From Alistipes sp. (GTDB taxonomy: Bacteria; Bacteroidota; Bacteroidia; Bacteroidales; Rikenellaceae): DNA of 64,000 nt. The DNA is taken from NCBI GenBank assembly GCA_017465055.1, contig JAFTWZ010000019.1, positions 1 to 64,000 of the forward strand, written 5' to 3'. Shown here piece after piece: positions 51,438-60,383 of the stretch (positions within the stretch are counted from its first letter, which is position 1; the number at the start of each line of letters is the position of its first letter). The translations under genes and the position numbers were made by a program. Below the pieces are notes generated by a model. It was not told the origin of the DNA and made no database searches. It worked only from the letters and a program-made list of their open reading frames with translations.

Positions 51438-51989
51438 ATGGCAGAGAATATCGAGAGAATCAAGCTATTAGACCGTAAGTTCAAGACTATGATTCCGGCC
51501 GAGGAGATCGACAAGGCCGTGCAGCGCGTTGCCGACCAGCTCAACGAGCGCTACGCAGGCAAGACCCCTATCTTCCTCGGTGTGCTCAGTGGCGCCTTTC
51601 TATTCCTGAGCGACCTGGTGCGCAAGACAACGTTTGACTGCCGCCTCGCCTTCGTGAAGATATCGTCGTACGAGGGCACGCAGTCGACAGGTAACATCAA
51701 GCAGCACCTCGGCATCGACTTCGACATCGAGGGTAAGGATATCATCATTGTCGAGGATATCGTCGAGACGGGACATAGTATGAACTACCTGCTCGACTAC
51801 CTCAAGGAGCGTAACCCGGCAAGCGTATCTATATGCACACTCTTCTTCAAGCCCGAGAAGTTCCTCTACGAGTACAACATCGACTACGTTGCTATGCCCA
51901 TCGGCAACGAGTTTATCGTGGGCTATGGCCTCGACTATAACCAGATAGGACGCAACCTTAAGGATATATACGTTTTAGATGAAGATTAA
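51438..51989 (+). CDS. hpt: Hypoxanthine phosphoribosyltransferase
   Basis: The 183-residue purine salvage enzyme joins hypoxanthine (and probably guanine) to PRPP. The PRPP-binding signature is KDIIIVEDIVETGHSMNYLL (about 97-116) with the acidic pair Glu/Asp. The N-terminal GVLSGAFLFLSDL (about 49-61) and the C-terminal IGNEFIVGYGLDYNQIGRNL are typical. It overlaps queE by 11 bp, so translation is coupled; the pairing links purine salvage with a GTP-derived pathway only loosely. Confidence 0.95.
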   Translation: MAENIERIKLLDRKFKTMIPAEEIDKAVQRVADQLNERYAGKTPIFLGVLSGAFLFLSDLVRKTTFDCRLAFVKISSYEGTQSTGNIKQHLGIDFDIEGKDIIIVEDIVETGHSMNYLLDYLKERNPASVSICTLFFKPEKFLYEYNIDYVAMPIGNEFIVGYGLDYNQIGRNLKDIYVLDED

Positions 51990-52614
51990 CCCCGACATAG
52001 AGCTTCTCGACGGCGGCAGAAAGCTCCCGTTGGTCGAAGATTTCTACACCATCCAGGGCGAGGGCTACCACACAGGCAAGCCTGCATACTTTATACGCCT
52101 CGGCGGCTGCGACGTAGGTTGCCGCTGGTGCGACGCCAAGTATACGTGGAACCCTAAGCTCTTCCCCCCGACACCCATCGAGACCATCGTTGAGCGCGCC
52201 TCGGGGTGCTCGGCACAGGCGATAGTAATAACAGGTGGCGAGCCACTGCTCTACCCCTTAGGGCCACTTACGCGCGAGCTCCACGCTCGTGGCCTCGAGA
52301 TATTCATCGAGACCTCGGGAACAAACCCCATAAGCGGCGAGTTCGACTGGATATGCCTCTCGCCCAAGCGCCAGATGCCCCCATTGGACGAGGCGCTGCG
52401 CCGCGCCGACGAGCTTAAGGTCATCATCCAGAGCCTCGAGGACCTGGAGTGGGCCGTGGAGTGTAGCCATAAGGTGCGCAAGCGCTGCCTGCTATACGTG
52501 CAGCCCGAATGGAGCGTCTACGAGAGCATCATAGGTGACATCGTAGAGTGGGTCAAGGAGCATCCTGCGTGGAACATATCGATACAGACGCATAAGTTTA
52601 TGCACATACCTTAG
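51979..52614 (+). CDS. queE: 7-carboxy-7-deazaguanine synthase (radical SAM)
   Basis: The 211-residue enzyme contracts 6-carboxytetrahydropterin to 7-carboxy-7-deazaguanine in queuosine synthesis. The radical SAM cysteines are in GGCDVGCRWCDAKYTW (Cys37, Cys41, Cys44, with the tailored short helix). TIQGEGYHTGKPAYFIRLGG before it and IVITGGEPLLYP (about 75-86) are family hallmarks. The start overlaps the end of hpt. Other queuosine genes are not in the window. Confidence 0.95.
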   Translation: MKINPDIELLDGGRKLPLVEDFYTIQGEGYHTGKPAYFIRLGGCDVGCRWCDAKYTWNPKLFPPTPIETIVERASGCSAQAIVITGGEPLLYPLGPLTRELHARGLEIFIETSGTNPISGEFDWICLSPKRQMPPLDEALRRADELKVIIQSLEDLEWAVECSHKVRKRCLLYVQPEWSVYESIIGDIVEWVKEHPAWNISIQTHKFMHIP

Positions 52615-52617
52615 GCT

Positions 52618-52923
52618 ATGGAGCAGCAGACGAGTAACGAGCGAAGAAGACGCATATATATCAACCTATTCTGGATGGCATTGACCGTAGTCATTGCCAT
52701 CTGTACCGTTGTTGTGTCGATAAGCACCATAGGCGATATGCTACGCACACGCTCCGAGAGACGCATCGTAGAGCGTAAGATTGCGGTGCTCGAGAAGAAG
52801 ATCGCGGAGGATAGCATCTTTATAGAGCAGATAACCACGTCGCCAGAGTTTATGGAGCGCTTCGCACGCGAGAACTACAATATGCAGCGCCCCGGCGAGA
52901 CGGTATACATCCTCGAGGAGTAG
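52618..52923 (+). CDS. FtsB/DivIC-family septum protein
   Basis: The 101-residue protein has one membrane segment (about 17-39, NLFWMALTVVIAICTVVVSI). A coiled coil follows (about 42-72, RTRSERRIVERKIAVLEKKI) and then a short C-terminal motif (FARENYNMQRPGETVYIL) typical of FtsB/DivIC, which bridge divisome proteins FtsL and FtsQ. It lies 3 bp after queE. Which of the two names applies cannot be told. Confidence 0.85.
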   Translation: MEQQTSNERRRRIYINLFWMALTVVIAICTVVVSISTIGDMLRTRSERRIVERKIAVLEKKIAEDSIFIEQITTSPEFMERFARENYNMQRPGETVYILEE

Positions 52924-52963
52924 CATCGCTTGGCTACGCAAATATTTTATGCACCCACACAAT

Positions 52964-52991
52964 ATAACGCTCTTCGGGGCGTTATTTTTTT
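52964..52991 (+). terminator. Terminator after the FtsB-like gene
   Basis: ATAACGC pairs with GCGTTAT around TCTTCGGG, followed by TTTTTTT. Confidence 0.85.
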
Positions 52992-53086
52992 GCGAAAGCA
53001 TTAGAACAATAGTATTAACAATAAAAACGTATTGCCTATAGATTGAACGTCGCCTCTAAGATTAATTAATTGTAGATTAGATTATT

Positions 53087-54568
53087 ATGAAGAGAGAGAT
53101 TATTATTTTTGCTGGCGTTGCCCTACTTTCGGCAATGACCACAGTGGCGACAACACGCATTATAGACAATAGCAATTCAGCCTCAACGGCGACCGAAAAT
53201 GTCGTGCTTGAGGATAACGACACAGCATTTCGCACCAATCACACCGTAGATTCGCGCTTCGCAAGCTCGGTAGTCAGCCCCGACTACCCCGACCTGACGT
53301 ATGCTGCCGAAAATGCCGTCAAGGCGGTGGTCAACATCGAGGCGAAGGTTGTCGTGGGCTCGGAGGCGCAGTACCGCGACCCCTTCTTCGAGTTCTTCGG
53401 CATACCCCAGCAGCAGGGACGCCGCGAGGCCAAAGCTGGAGGCTCGGGAGTCATCATTTCAGAAGATGGATATATAGTCACCAACAACCACGTCATCGAC
53501 AAGGCCTCGTCGCTGCGCGTAAAGCTATACGATGGCCGCGTATTCGATGCCAAAATCGTTGGCTCAGACCCAGCAACCGACGTAGCGCTTATCAAGATTG
53601 AGGCTACGGAGCTGCCTACCCTACCCTTTGGCTCGTCCGACGACCTGCGCTTAGGCGAGTGGGTGCTGGCCATAGGCTACCCGATGGACCTACAGTCGAC
53701 AATCACCGCTGGCATTGTCTCGGCTAAGGCGCGTAGCCTCGGAGCTATAGATAGCCGCACGGGCATAGAGTCGTTCATACAGACCGACGCAGCGGTAAAC
53801 CCCGGTAACTCTGGTGGAGCACTGGTAAACACACGCGGAGAGTTGGTGGGTATAAACACCATAATTAAGACCTCGACAGGCAGCTACGTGGGCTACTCGT
53901 TTGCCGTGCCCGAGAGCATCGTGCGCAAGGTTGTTGTCGACCTCAAGGAGTCGGGCGTGGTGCAACGCGCCGTCCTCGGCATCTCGTTCCGCGCCATCGA
54001 CCAGCAGTTTGTCGACGAGGCTGGCGAGATGACGGGCATCGATAAGATTGGAGGTATATACGTAGCATCGGTAAGCGACGGCGGAGCAGCCTCGGAGGCG
54101 GGCATACGTAAGGGCGATGTGATAACACATCTCGACGGCATCGAGCTTAACGACAGCGCCATATTCCTCGAGCAGATAGGCAAGCGTCGCCCTGGCGACA
54201 AGGTTAGCCTCGACCTGCGCCGTGGAGATAAGGAGCTCAGCGTAGTAGCTACGTTGCAGAACAAGGCGGGAGAGACAACACTACTGGCAAAGGATAGCGT
54301 CGACGTGGCCCAGATTCTGGGTGCAAAGTTCCGCAACGCCCCAACGCAGATATGTCAAGAGCTTGATATCAAGGGTGGCGTACAGGTGACATCGATACTC
54401 TCGGGAGGCCTTTTGGAGCGCTGCCGCGTGCGCCAGGGATACATCATCACCCACATAAATGACCGCCCGGTGCTTAGCCTCGACGACATAGAGCATATGA
54501 CCGATGCCGTTAAGTCGATAGATGGCATCTACCCCGATGGCCGCGCTTCGAGCTACACGATAATGTAG
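53087..54568 (+). CDS. HtrA/DegP-family periplasmic serine protease
   Basis: The 493-residue protein has an N-terminal signal or anchor (MKREIIIFAGVALLSAMTTV). The trypsin-like domain (about 75-270) has catalytic His135 (TNNHVID), Asp165 (ATDVALIK) and Ser242 (NPGNSGGAL). Two PDZ domains follow (about 285-375, GIYVASVSDGGAASEAGIRK, and about 405-490, GVQVTSILSGGLLERCRVRQ). It degrades or chaperones misfolded envelope proteins. The second PDZ is less regular than the first. A single-gene transcript is likely; no clear standard promoter was found, so stress control is possible. Confidence 0.95.
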   Translation: MKREIIIFAGVALLSAMTTVATTRIIDNSNSASTATENVVLEDNDTAFRTNHTVDSRFASSVVSPDYPDLTYAAENAVKAVVNIEAKVVVGSEAQYRDPFFEFFGIPQQQGRREAKAGGSGVIISEDGYIVTNNHVIDKASSLRVKLYDGRVFDAKIVGSDPATDVALIKIEATELPTLPFGSSDDLRLGEWVLAIGYPMDLQSTITAGIVSAKARSLGAIDSRTGIESFIQTDAAVNPGNSGGALVNTRGELVGINTIIKTSTGSYVGYSFAVPESIVRKVVVDLKESGVVQRAVLGISFRAIDQQFVDEAGEMTGIDKIGGIYVASVSDGGAASEAGIRKGDVITHLDGIELNDSAIFLEQIGKRRPGDKVSLDLRRGDKELSVVATLQNKAGETTLLAKDSVDVAQILGAKFRNAPTQICQELDIKGGVQVTSILSGGLLERCRVRQGYIITHINDRPVLSLDDIEHMTDAVKSIDGIYPDGRASSYTIM

Positions 54569-54660
54569 CCTAAGGCCAGACTACATAAGACCAACAAAAA
54601 GATGGGGATGACGAAAAAAATAAATTTGTCATCCCCTAAATTTGTCGTCCCCGTTCTGTT

Positions 54661-54760
54661 AAGAGGTTTAATAAAAAGATGTCGTTTCAGGCTGTCGTAG
54701 CCTAAAAAAGCGGAGTTTACTAAGCGTAAATGAGCATTTTGAGGGCGATATGCACTACAG
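54661..54760. repeat. Palindromic element family 1, copy D (right arm lost)
   Basis: The left arm AGAGGTTTAATAAAAAGATG and the full tip (54705-54740, AAAAAGC, GGAG, TTTAC, TAAGC, GTAAA, TGA, GCATTTT) match copy A. The right arm is cut short where the reverse-strand gene ends at 54755. Just before it, two GGGGATGACGA/TCGTCCCC-type arms (54603-54653) form another hairpin downstream of htrA. Confidence 0.7.
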
Positions 54761-55384
54761 GCTATGGACGAAGAATATCGCCTCGTTGAAGTCCTTGCTG
54801 GCAAGGGCCTCAGGCGAGATTAGGAAGTTGGCCATACCCATATCGAAGAATCGCAACCCCCACTCTTCGCACTCATCTAACTGCAGCAGCGAGACAAGAC
54901 CCTCGTGCTCCTCATACTCGTTGTAAAAGGGTCGCCCTAAGAGCTTAAATCCCGACTCGCTATCGTCGCACGGCGCGAAGCTGATAGCCTCCTCCGGTAG
55001 CGACACATCCTTGCCATCCTCGTCAATGATATAGTGCGTAACGAGGTTATCGCACTCGGGCGCATAGAGCACCCTGAAGCACTCCTCGGGCCACTGGCCC
55101 AGCCCCTCGCAGTCGGCATCGTCGCGACCCAAGAAGTAGTCGATGTCGGCAAAGAAGTAGAGCATACCCTTGTGAGGCAGGCGCCCCTCGGTATCGTACT
55201 CAGCGATATCCTCGAGGCGTATCTGGCAGAGGAAGAGCAGCGTAGCCTCCTCGCCATTCTCATCAGCGCCCAACTCATCGGAGCAGGGGTAGTCGACACC
55301 CTCGGGGAGGTCGGGCGAGCCCCACCAGTGACTCTTGCCGAATAGGTCGTCGGCAGAGGGTTGTGTAGTAATTCGTATAGCCAT
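54755..55384 (-). CDS. DUF1963 (YwqG-like) protein
   Basis: I chose ATG 55384 (MAIRITTQPSADDLFGKSHW) over a Met 29 codons upstream whose extra residues are low-complexity and come from a GTAGTAG repeat. The 209-residue soluble product shows the DUF1963 layout: KSHWWGSPDLPEGVDYP (about 16-32), LLFLCQIRLEDIAEYD, LPHKGMLYFFADIDY and the end LLQLDECEEWGLRFFDMGMANFLISPEAL, each in separate conserved blocks. The function of the family is unknown; related proteins are cytosolic and often near toxin-immunity loci. It follows another unknown gene by 68 bp. Confidence 0.85.
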   Translation of the reverse strand: MAIRITTQPSADDLFGKSHWWGSPDLPEGVDYPCSDELGADENGEEATLLFLCQIRLEDIAEYDTEGRLPHKGMLYFFADIDYFLGRDDADCEGLGQWPEECFRVLYAPECDNLVTHYIIDEDGKDVSLPEEAISFAPCDDSESGFKLLGRPFYNEYEEHEGLVSLLQLDECEEWGLRFFDMGMANFLISPEALASKDFNEAIFFVHSL

Positions 55385-55452
55385 AATAGGAGATATGTTA
55401 GTGTTTGTTAGTAGCAGGTAGTAGGTAGTAGGTAGTCGACATTCGGTAGCCG

Positions 55453-56106
55453 TTAGTCGAACATCACGCAAGGATTCATCTGACTGGGCGAGCGCCAGCT
55501 CACTCCGCGACGCTTAAGCGCACCCTTAAGCTCGTGCCAGTAGCCGTGACAGAAGCCCATACCTCGGGGGACGTCGGCCAGCCTGTCGTCTACCTCGCGC
55601 TGCGCTTCGTCGATGACCTCCTCCCAGCGTGCGCTCCACTCTACGGGGTCGTGCTGGAGGAATCCCGACTGTTGGATGCTCTCGTAGTCGCCACGCTCGG
55701 CAGCTGCAATGTTGTGGCTTAGGCGCTCCAGCTCACCACGCGCATAGCTTAGCGACGCCTCGACCTCCTCGCTCTCAACAACATCTGCTGCATCGAGGCT
55801 CTCGAGCGCCACGATGAGTAGCTCGCACAACGAGCACCTAAGGCGTGGGCGAGCGTCTGTGACCGCGCTAAGCATACGCTCCAATGCGTCACACACCTGG
55901 TCGAGCGCTGTGCCTGCCTCGACAAGCCTACGAGCAAGCGGCAGGCTCTCGCGAGCCAACTGTGCCACGCGCCATTCGCACGTCACATTCTCCTCGGCCG
56001 CATCTGCGCTATGGCGCAATATCTCGGCTGCAATGATTAGTCCCTCGGGCGAAGAGCCATCATCGATATCGGCAAGACGCATCCTGAGCTTGGCAATCTT
56101 AACCAT
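55453..56106 (-). CDS. Uncharacterised helical protein
   Basis: The 217-residue product (from MVKIAKLRMRLADID; a second Met six codons upstream is possible) is all-helical, acidic and soluble. It is rich in Leu, Ala, Glu and Arg, with a Trp-rich C-terminal part (VEWSARWEEVIDEAQREVDD, then FCHGYWHELKGALKRRGVSW). I do not recognise it. The ending GYWHELKGALKRRG-x-SWRSPSQMNP may be a conserved signature. It sits upstream of the DUF1963 gene on the same strand and may be co-transcribed. Confidence 0.6.
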   Translation of the reverse strand: MVKIAKLRMRLADIDDGSSPEGLIIAAEILRHSADAAEENVTCEWRVAQLARESLPLARRLVEAGTALDQVCDALERMLSAVTDARPRLRCSLCELLIVALESLDAADVVESEEVEASLSYARGELERLSHNIAAAERGDYESIQQSGFLQHDPVEWSARWEEVIDEAQREVDDRLADVPRGMGFCHGYWHELKGALKRRGVSWRSPSQMNPCVMFD

Positions 56107-56150
56107 ATAGTTTATCTTAACCACGATAATCTTAGTTTAAGTCATTTCAT

Positions 56151-56453
56151 CTACTTTCTTATGCCTGCGATGACACCGTATACGAGGCCACCGAGGGCAA
56201 ATAGCGAGGTGAGGATAACGCCATTGCCATAGCCTGTAAGTGACCATAGGTATCCGACCATAGCACCCAACACGGTCATAACAATCATACCGAGCACACC
56301 GTATACAAAGCAACGGCCGACGGTCGGGTTAAGCCAATAGAGCAGTGCTGCGACGATGGCAAAGCCAAATATCGCACCTACGGCAGTAAGTACGGTTGTT
56401 ACCGACAATAATGAGCCAATCAACAATATATTCATCATACTGAGACGTTTCAT
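56151..56453 (-). CDS. Small membrane protein
   Basis: The 100-residue product has three predicted membrane segments (about 8-42, 46-68 and 76-97) separated by short polar turns, and a start MKRLSMMNILLIGSLL. It is Gly-rich in the segments. No family is recognised. It is on the same strand as the two unknown genes to the left, 44 bp away. Confidence 0.6.
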   Translation of the reverse strand: MKRLSMMNILLIGSLLSVTTVLTAVGAIFGFAIVAALLYWLNPTVGRCFVYGVLGMIVMTVLGAMVGYLWSLTGYGNGVILTSLFALGGLVYGVIAGIRK

Positions 56454-56776
56454 TTAGCATACCACGCCACAACGCGCGCGGTCATAGTAGTAACAAAGGT
56501 AGCAATTAGTTTGCACATATACAACTCTTTGCGCCACTTTTTACTACTACCCTTGCGCGCGATAACGCAACGCCGAAAAAGATAGCGTATGCAGCCGCCG
56601 AGAAACGCACAATAAGACATATAGTCCAAAATATGGCTAAAACACGATTACATAATAACCTGGTATTCAACCAATTTTTAAACATTTATTCATTCCCAAT
56701 ATTAAATTTAGACCAAAAAGTAGGAATTTTAGGATAAAATTACTACCTTTGTAATACTAACAAAAGACGCAAACTT
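56454..56776. other. Divergent spacer before the acyltransferase gene
   Basis: An AT-rich 320-bp stretch without a gene. A TACCTTTG -7 box at 56744-56751 precedes the acyltransferase gene; no good -33 box is visible at the expected distance. Confidence 0.5.
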
Positions 56777-58147
56777 ATGCAGAAGAAACGAACACCCAGA
56801 GATCACTCGCTCTTTCTCAAAGCGTTTAGAACATATTTGCAATATATCAACTCGGGCCTCTACTTCCGTAAGGAGCATATCATAGGCCTCGAGAATGTGC
56901 CTGTCGATGGCACTCCAGTAGTCGTGGTCTCGAACCACCAAAACTGCCTAAACGACCCACTATGCGTATGCCTTAAGCTTACGGATAGACGTATGAACTT
57001 CCTGGCACGCGCCAACGTGTTTAAAAACCCTATTTTCAACAAGGCACTACGCGCTATGGGCCTGCTGCCCGCATACCGTATGAGCCACGAGGGTTTTGGC
57101 GCGATAAACAACAATCAAGCAACGCTCGATGCTGCAGGACAGGCACTCACCGATGGCGAGACCGTAATGCTATACCCCGAGGCTGACCACCAGGATAAGC
57201 GCTGGCTCGGCAACTTCAAGATTGGATATCTGCGTATAGCCTTCGATGCTGCCGAGAAGATGGGTTTCGAGACAGATGTTATGATTCTGCCCTCGTGCAA
57301 CCACTACTCCAACTACTTCCACGCGCGCACCGATATGCTTATCAAGTTCGGTAAGCCGATATCGCTGAAACCCTACTACGAGCGATACAAGGAGTCGCCA
57401 CGCGAAGTGATGGTCGAGATAAACCAGATTGTACGCAGCAAGATTCAGGAGATGATGCTCCACGTTGACGACCTCGAGCACTACGACCAGATAGACTTCC
57501 TGCGCGAGACGGGCTACGGACGTAAGTATGCCAAGCAAAATGGCTTTAAGTTCAACTACCTGCCCTCGCGACTACTCTCCGATCAGCGCTTAGTGAACGA
57601 CCTGCAGCGCGCCTACGAGGCCGAGCCAGAGGCTATGGAGGAGATATACGGCGATGTTAAGAGGTTTGCCGACCAGATTCGCGAGCTCAACATCCGCGAC
57701 TGGCTCTTCATACACAACCCTGGTGTCGAGGCGGCGATACTGCGCGGCTTGGGACTACTACTGCTACTCCCACTATTCATAGTCTCGATTATACCTACAG
57801 GACTGCTATTCCTCATTCCGAAGATATTCCTCAAGGCTCTTATCAAGGATCAGATGTTCGTGAGCTCGTTTAACATCGGCGTGAGCGTCTTCGTATCTGT
57901 GCCTCTATGCCTTATCATCCCGACCATCGTGCTGTGGATATTCGCAGGCTTCTACTGGGCACTGGGATACTTCGTGGCCTTCCCTCTGATGTTTATCCTC
58001 GCGTGGAACTATATGCGTATGTGGCAGAAGTTCAAGGGCTTGTGCAACTTTGTTAAGCCTGGCAACCGACAGAAGATCGACGCGCTTAGAACGCTTCGCA
58101 AGAGCATATACGATAGGCTCGATGCTATTATAGCAAAGTTATCGTAA
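56777..58147 (+). CDS. Glycerol-phosphate acyltransferase family protein (PlsC-like)
   Basis: The 456-residue membrane-associated acyltransferase has the acceptor motif SNHQNCLNDPL (His54, Asp60) in the H-x5-D form seen in Gpt2-like and Bacteroidetes enzymes. The second block is LARANVFKNPIFNKALRAMG, and the third is TVMLYPEADHQDKRWLG (about 129-145). The C-terminal part has two long hydrophobic stretches (about 320-352 and 366-410), not found in short PlsC. It probably acylates a glycerolipid or lipid A-type acceptor; the exact acceptor is unknown. A single gene, ending in a bidirectional terminator. Confidence 0.85.
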   Translation: MQKKRTPRDHSLFLKAFRTYLQYINSGLYFRKEHIIGLENVPVDGTPVVVVSNHQNCLNDPLCVCLKLTDRRMNFLARANVFKNPIFNKALRAMGLLPAYRMSHEGFGAINNNQATLDAAGQALTDGETVMLYPEADHQDKRWLGNFKIGYLRIAFDAAEKMGFETDVMILPSCNHYSNYFHARTDMLIKFGKPISLKPYYERYKESPREVMVEINQIVRSKIQEMMLHVDDLEHYDQIDFLRETGYGRKYAKQNGFKFNYLPSRLLSDQRLVNDLQRAYEAEPEAMEEIYGDVKRFADQIRELNIRDWLFIHNPGVEAAILRGLGLLLLLPLFIVSIIPTGLLFLIPKIFLKALIKDQMFVSSFNIGVSVFVSVPLCLIIPTIVLWIFAGFYWALGYFVAFPLMFILAWNYMRMWQKFKGLCNFVKPGNRQKIDALRTLRKSIYDRLDAIIAKLS

Positions 58148-58160
58148 TAACTATGCTTAT

Positions 58161-58213
58161 AGATAAGCGAAATGGCTGACAAATAATCCCTTAGTCAGCC
58201 ATTTCGTTTATCT
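58161..58213. terminator. Bidirectional terminator between acyltransferase and folA
   Basis: AGATAAGCGAAATGGCTGAC pairs with GTCAGCCATTTCGTTTATCT around AAATAATCCCTTA. Both flanks allow a U-rich tail, suiting convergent genes. Confidence 0.75.
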
Positions 58214-58224
58214 GTAAGGTTTAA

Positions 58225-58707
58225 TTATAACCTGTCGTAAATAAGAAAACTAAAAGGCCACTCATACTCCTCGCCACGCTCGTGACGCTCCTCCGAGACA
58301 AGTCGCCACTGGCTATAATCGACCTCGGGGAAGGAGGTGTCGCCCTGGTAGTCGTGCTCGACACGTGTGATATACATCCTATCGGCCACGGCCAACGCCG
58401 CGCGGTAGATCTGAGCGCCGCCGATGATAAACGTCTCCTCGTCGCCCTCGGCCATCGCTATGGCCTCGTCGAGTGAGTGGGCCGTAAGCGCCCCCTCGAA
58501 CGTAAGGTCGGAGCGTGTGATGACTATATTCTTACGCTTAGGCAGAGGCTTTGAGCCAAGCGACTCGAAGGTCTTGCGACCCATAATCACCGCGTGGCCC
58601 GACGTCGTGGTGCGGAAGAAGCGCATATCCTCCTTGATATGCCACAGCAGGCTATTCTTATCTCCTATGATGCCATTCTGAGCTATGGCAACGATGATGC
58701 TTATCAT
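58225..58707 (-). CDS. folA: Dihydrofolate reductase
   Basis: The 160-residue enzyme reduces dihydrofolate to tetrahydrofolate with NADPH. It shows MISIIVAIAQNGIIGDKNSL, then LLWHIKEDMRFF with the Asp/Glu-binding region (E26/D27), VIMGRKTFESLGSKPLPKRK (NADPH binding) and TFIIGGAQIYRAAL (about 93-106). It lies 13 bp after thyA, as is common, because thymidylate synthesis makes the dihydrofolate it recycles. Confidence 0.96.
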   Translation of the reverse strand: MISIIVAIAQNGIIGDKNSLLWHIKEDMRFFRTTTSGHAVIMGRKTFESLGSKPLPKRKNIVITRSDLTFEGALTAHSLDEAIAMAEGDEETFIIGGAQIYRAALAVADRMYITRVEHDYQGDTSFPEVDYSQWRLVSEERHERGEEYEWPFSFLIYDRL

Positions 58708-58720
58708 AACTATCTATCTT

Positions 58721-59614
58721 TTAAAACGATAATGGTGCTTTAATGGCAGGATGCGGGTCGTAGCCCTCGAGAGTGAAGTCCTCGTAGCGGTAGTCGAAGA
58801 TGGACTTGACATCGGGATTTAGGTGCATCGTAGGTAGCTTGCGAGGCTCGCGGCTAAGCTGCTCGGCGGCCTGCTCCAAGTGGTTGAGGTAGAGGTGAGC
58901 ATCGCCCAGCGTATGGATAAACTCTCCAGGCTCGAGGCCACACTCCTTAGCTATCATCATCGTAAGCAGCGCATACGACGCAATGTTGAAGGGCACGCCG
59001 AGGAAGGTATCGCCACTGCGCTGATAGAGCATACACGACAGGCGACCCTCGGCAACATAGAACTGGAACATCGTGTGGCAGGGGGGCAGAGCCATACTAT
59101 CGACATCGGCAACGTTCCACGCCGAGACTATCATACGGCGCGAGTTGGGGTTGTGCTTGATGGTATCGATGACCTTAGTAATCTGGTCTATAGCCTCGCC
59201 ACCAGGCGTAGGCCAGCTACGCCATTGGTAGCCGTAGACGTTGTTAAGGTCGCCGAAGCGGTAGCCCTCGATGGGCGACTCGACGCCTGCGGCAGCGAGG
59301 AACGTATCGCGGTCGACGGGCAGCACGCCGTGACGCACGCAGAGCTCGTTGTAGTATCTATAGGCGTCGCTATCCCAGATATGCACCCCATTATCGACCA
59401 AGTACTTGATATTAGTATCGCCGCGCAGAAACCACAATAGCTCGTAGATCACGCCCTTCAGAAATAGGCGTTTGGTGGTCAACAACGGGAATCCTTCGCT
59501 TAGGTCGAAGCGCATCTGATGGCCGAAGATGCCACGTGTGCCCGTGCCTGTTCTGTCGCCACGCTCCACACCTTCGCGGCATATCTTATCGAGTAGTTCG
59601 AGGTATTGTTTCAT
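58721..59614 (-). CDS. thyA: Thymidylate synthase
   Basis: The 297-residue enzyme makes dTMP from dUMP with methylene-tetrahydrofolate. I chose ATG 59614 ([15 protein letters not shown]), five codons after an upstream Met, from family alignment. Motifs are [20 protein letters not shown] (about 20-39), the dUMP-binding RRMIVSAWN (159-167) and catalytic Cys179 in [12 protein letters not shown]. It carries an insert (about 88-118) absent from the 264-residue E. coli enzyme, as in many other bacterial forms. It lies 4 bp after lpxH. Confidence 0.96.
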   Translation of the reverse strand: MKQYLELLDKICREGVERGDRTGTGTRGIFGHQMRFDLSEGFPLLTTKRLFLKGVIYELLWFLRGDTNIKYLVDNGVHIWDSDAYRYYNELCVRHGVLPVDRDTFLAAAGVESPIEGYRFGDLNNVYGYQWRSWPTPGGEAIDQITKVIDTIKHNPNSRRMIVSAWNVADVDSMALPPCHTMFQFYVAEGRLSCMLYQRSGDTFLGVPFNIASYALLTMMIAKECGLEPGEFIHTLGDAHLYLNHLEQAAEQLSREPRKLPTMHLNPDVKSIFDYRYEDFTLEGYDPHPAIKAPLSF

Positions 59615-59618
59615 CGCT

Positions 59619-60365
59619 TTAGATATCAAAAGTTTTAGGGGTTAGCACGCCGTGCTCGTCAAGCTCGATATACGTAGCACTATCGCCCGACCAGTCGCTC
59701 ATAAAGAGCACGTCGAGACCCGAAGCCTCGGTATGTCGGTGCGCAAGGTGCATATGTCCAAAGATGTAGGCCGCAACGTCGCCACTCTCGTTATGGTGCT
59801 GGCGAGCATAGTCTACCAAGAAGTCGAGCCTATCGGCCGCAATAGGCTCTGCGCCGTGCGACTTGCGCGACTTGCCACTCCACCAATGGCCGAACTTAAG
59901 CGATAGGTCGGGATGCACAAGCCAGCTAAAGAGCCAGCGCGCAACACGCGAGCGAAACGTGGCATTCATAAGCCTAAGTAGGAGGTTGCCACGAATGTTC
60001 ATATTGTCGCCGTGAGCCAAGTGTAGCCTCTTGCCAGCGATGCACTCCACACGTGGCGATTTAACCACCTCGATGCCACACTCGCGCTCGAAGTAGTCGT
60101 AGCACCACATATCGTGGTTACCCGTATAGAGCGTCACGCGCACGCCGAGGTCGGTAAGCTCGGCAAGGCGTCCCAACACGCGCACAAAGCCCGTGGGCAC
60201 TACCCTGCGATACTCAAACCAGAAATCGAAGATATCGCCCAGAAGGTATAGGTGCGTAGCGTCGGCCGCCACCATATCGAGCCAACGGCAGAAGGCTCTC
60301 TCGGTACGCTGCGCCTGCTCACGACTGCCAGCTCCGAGGTGTATGTCCGAGACGAAGTAGATCAT
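59619..60365 (-). CDS. lpxH: UDP-2,3-diacylglucosamine diphosphatase
   Basis: The 248-residue calcineurin-like metallophosphatase of lipid A synthesis has the metal motifs SDIHLG (about 6-11), LGDIFDFW (about 42-49), GNHDMW (about 82-87), HGDNMN (about 118-123) and GHMHLAHR (about 203-210). It cuts UDP-diacylglucosamine to lipid X at the inner face of the inner membrane. It stands in a leftward run with a lipoprotein gene upstream (18 bp) and thyA downstream (4 bp). Confidence 0.92.
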   Translation of the reverse strand: MIYFVSDIHLGAGSREQAQRTERAFCRWLDMVAADATHLYLLGDIFDFWFEYRRVVPTGFVRVLGRLAELTDLGVRVTLYTGNHDMWCYDYFERECGIEVVKSPRVECIAGKRLHLAHGDNMNIRGNLLLRLMNATFRSRVARWLFSWLVHPDLSLKFGHWWSGKSRKSHGAEPIAADRLDFLVDYARQHHNESGDVAAYIFGHMHLAHRHTEASGLDVLFMSDWSGDSATYIELDEHGVLTPKTFDI

Positions 60366-60383
60366 CGCAGTAGCGTTTAGAGA

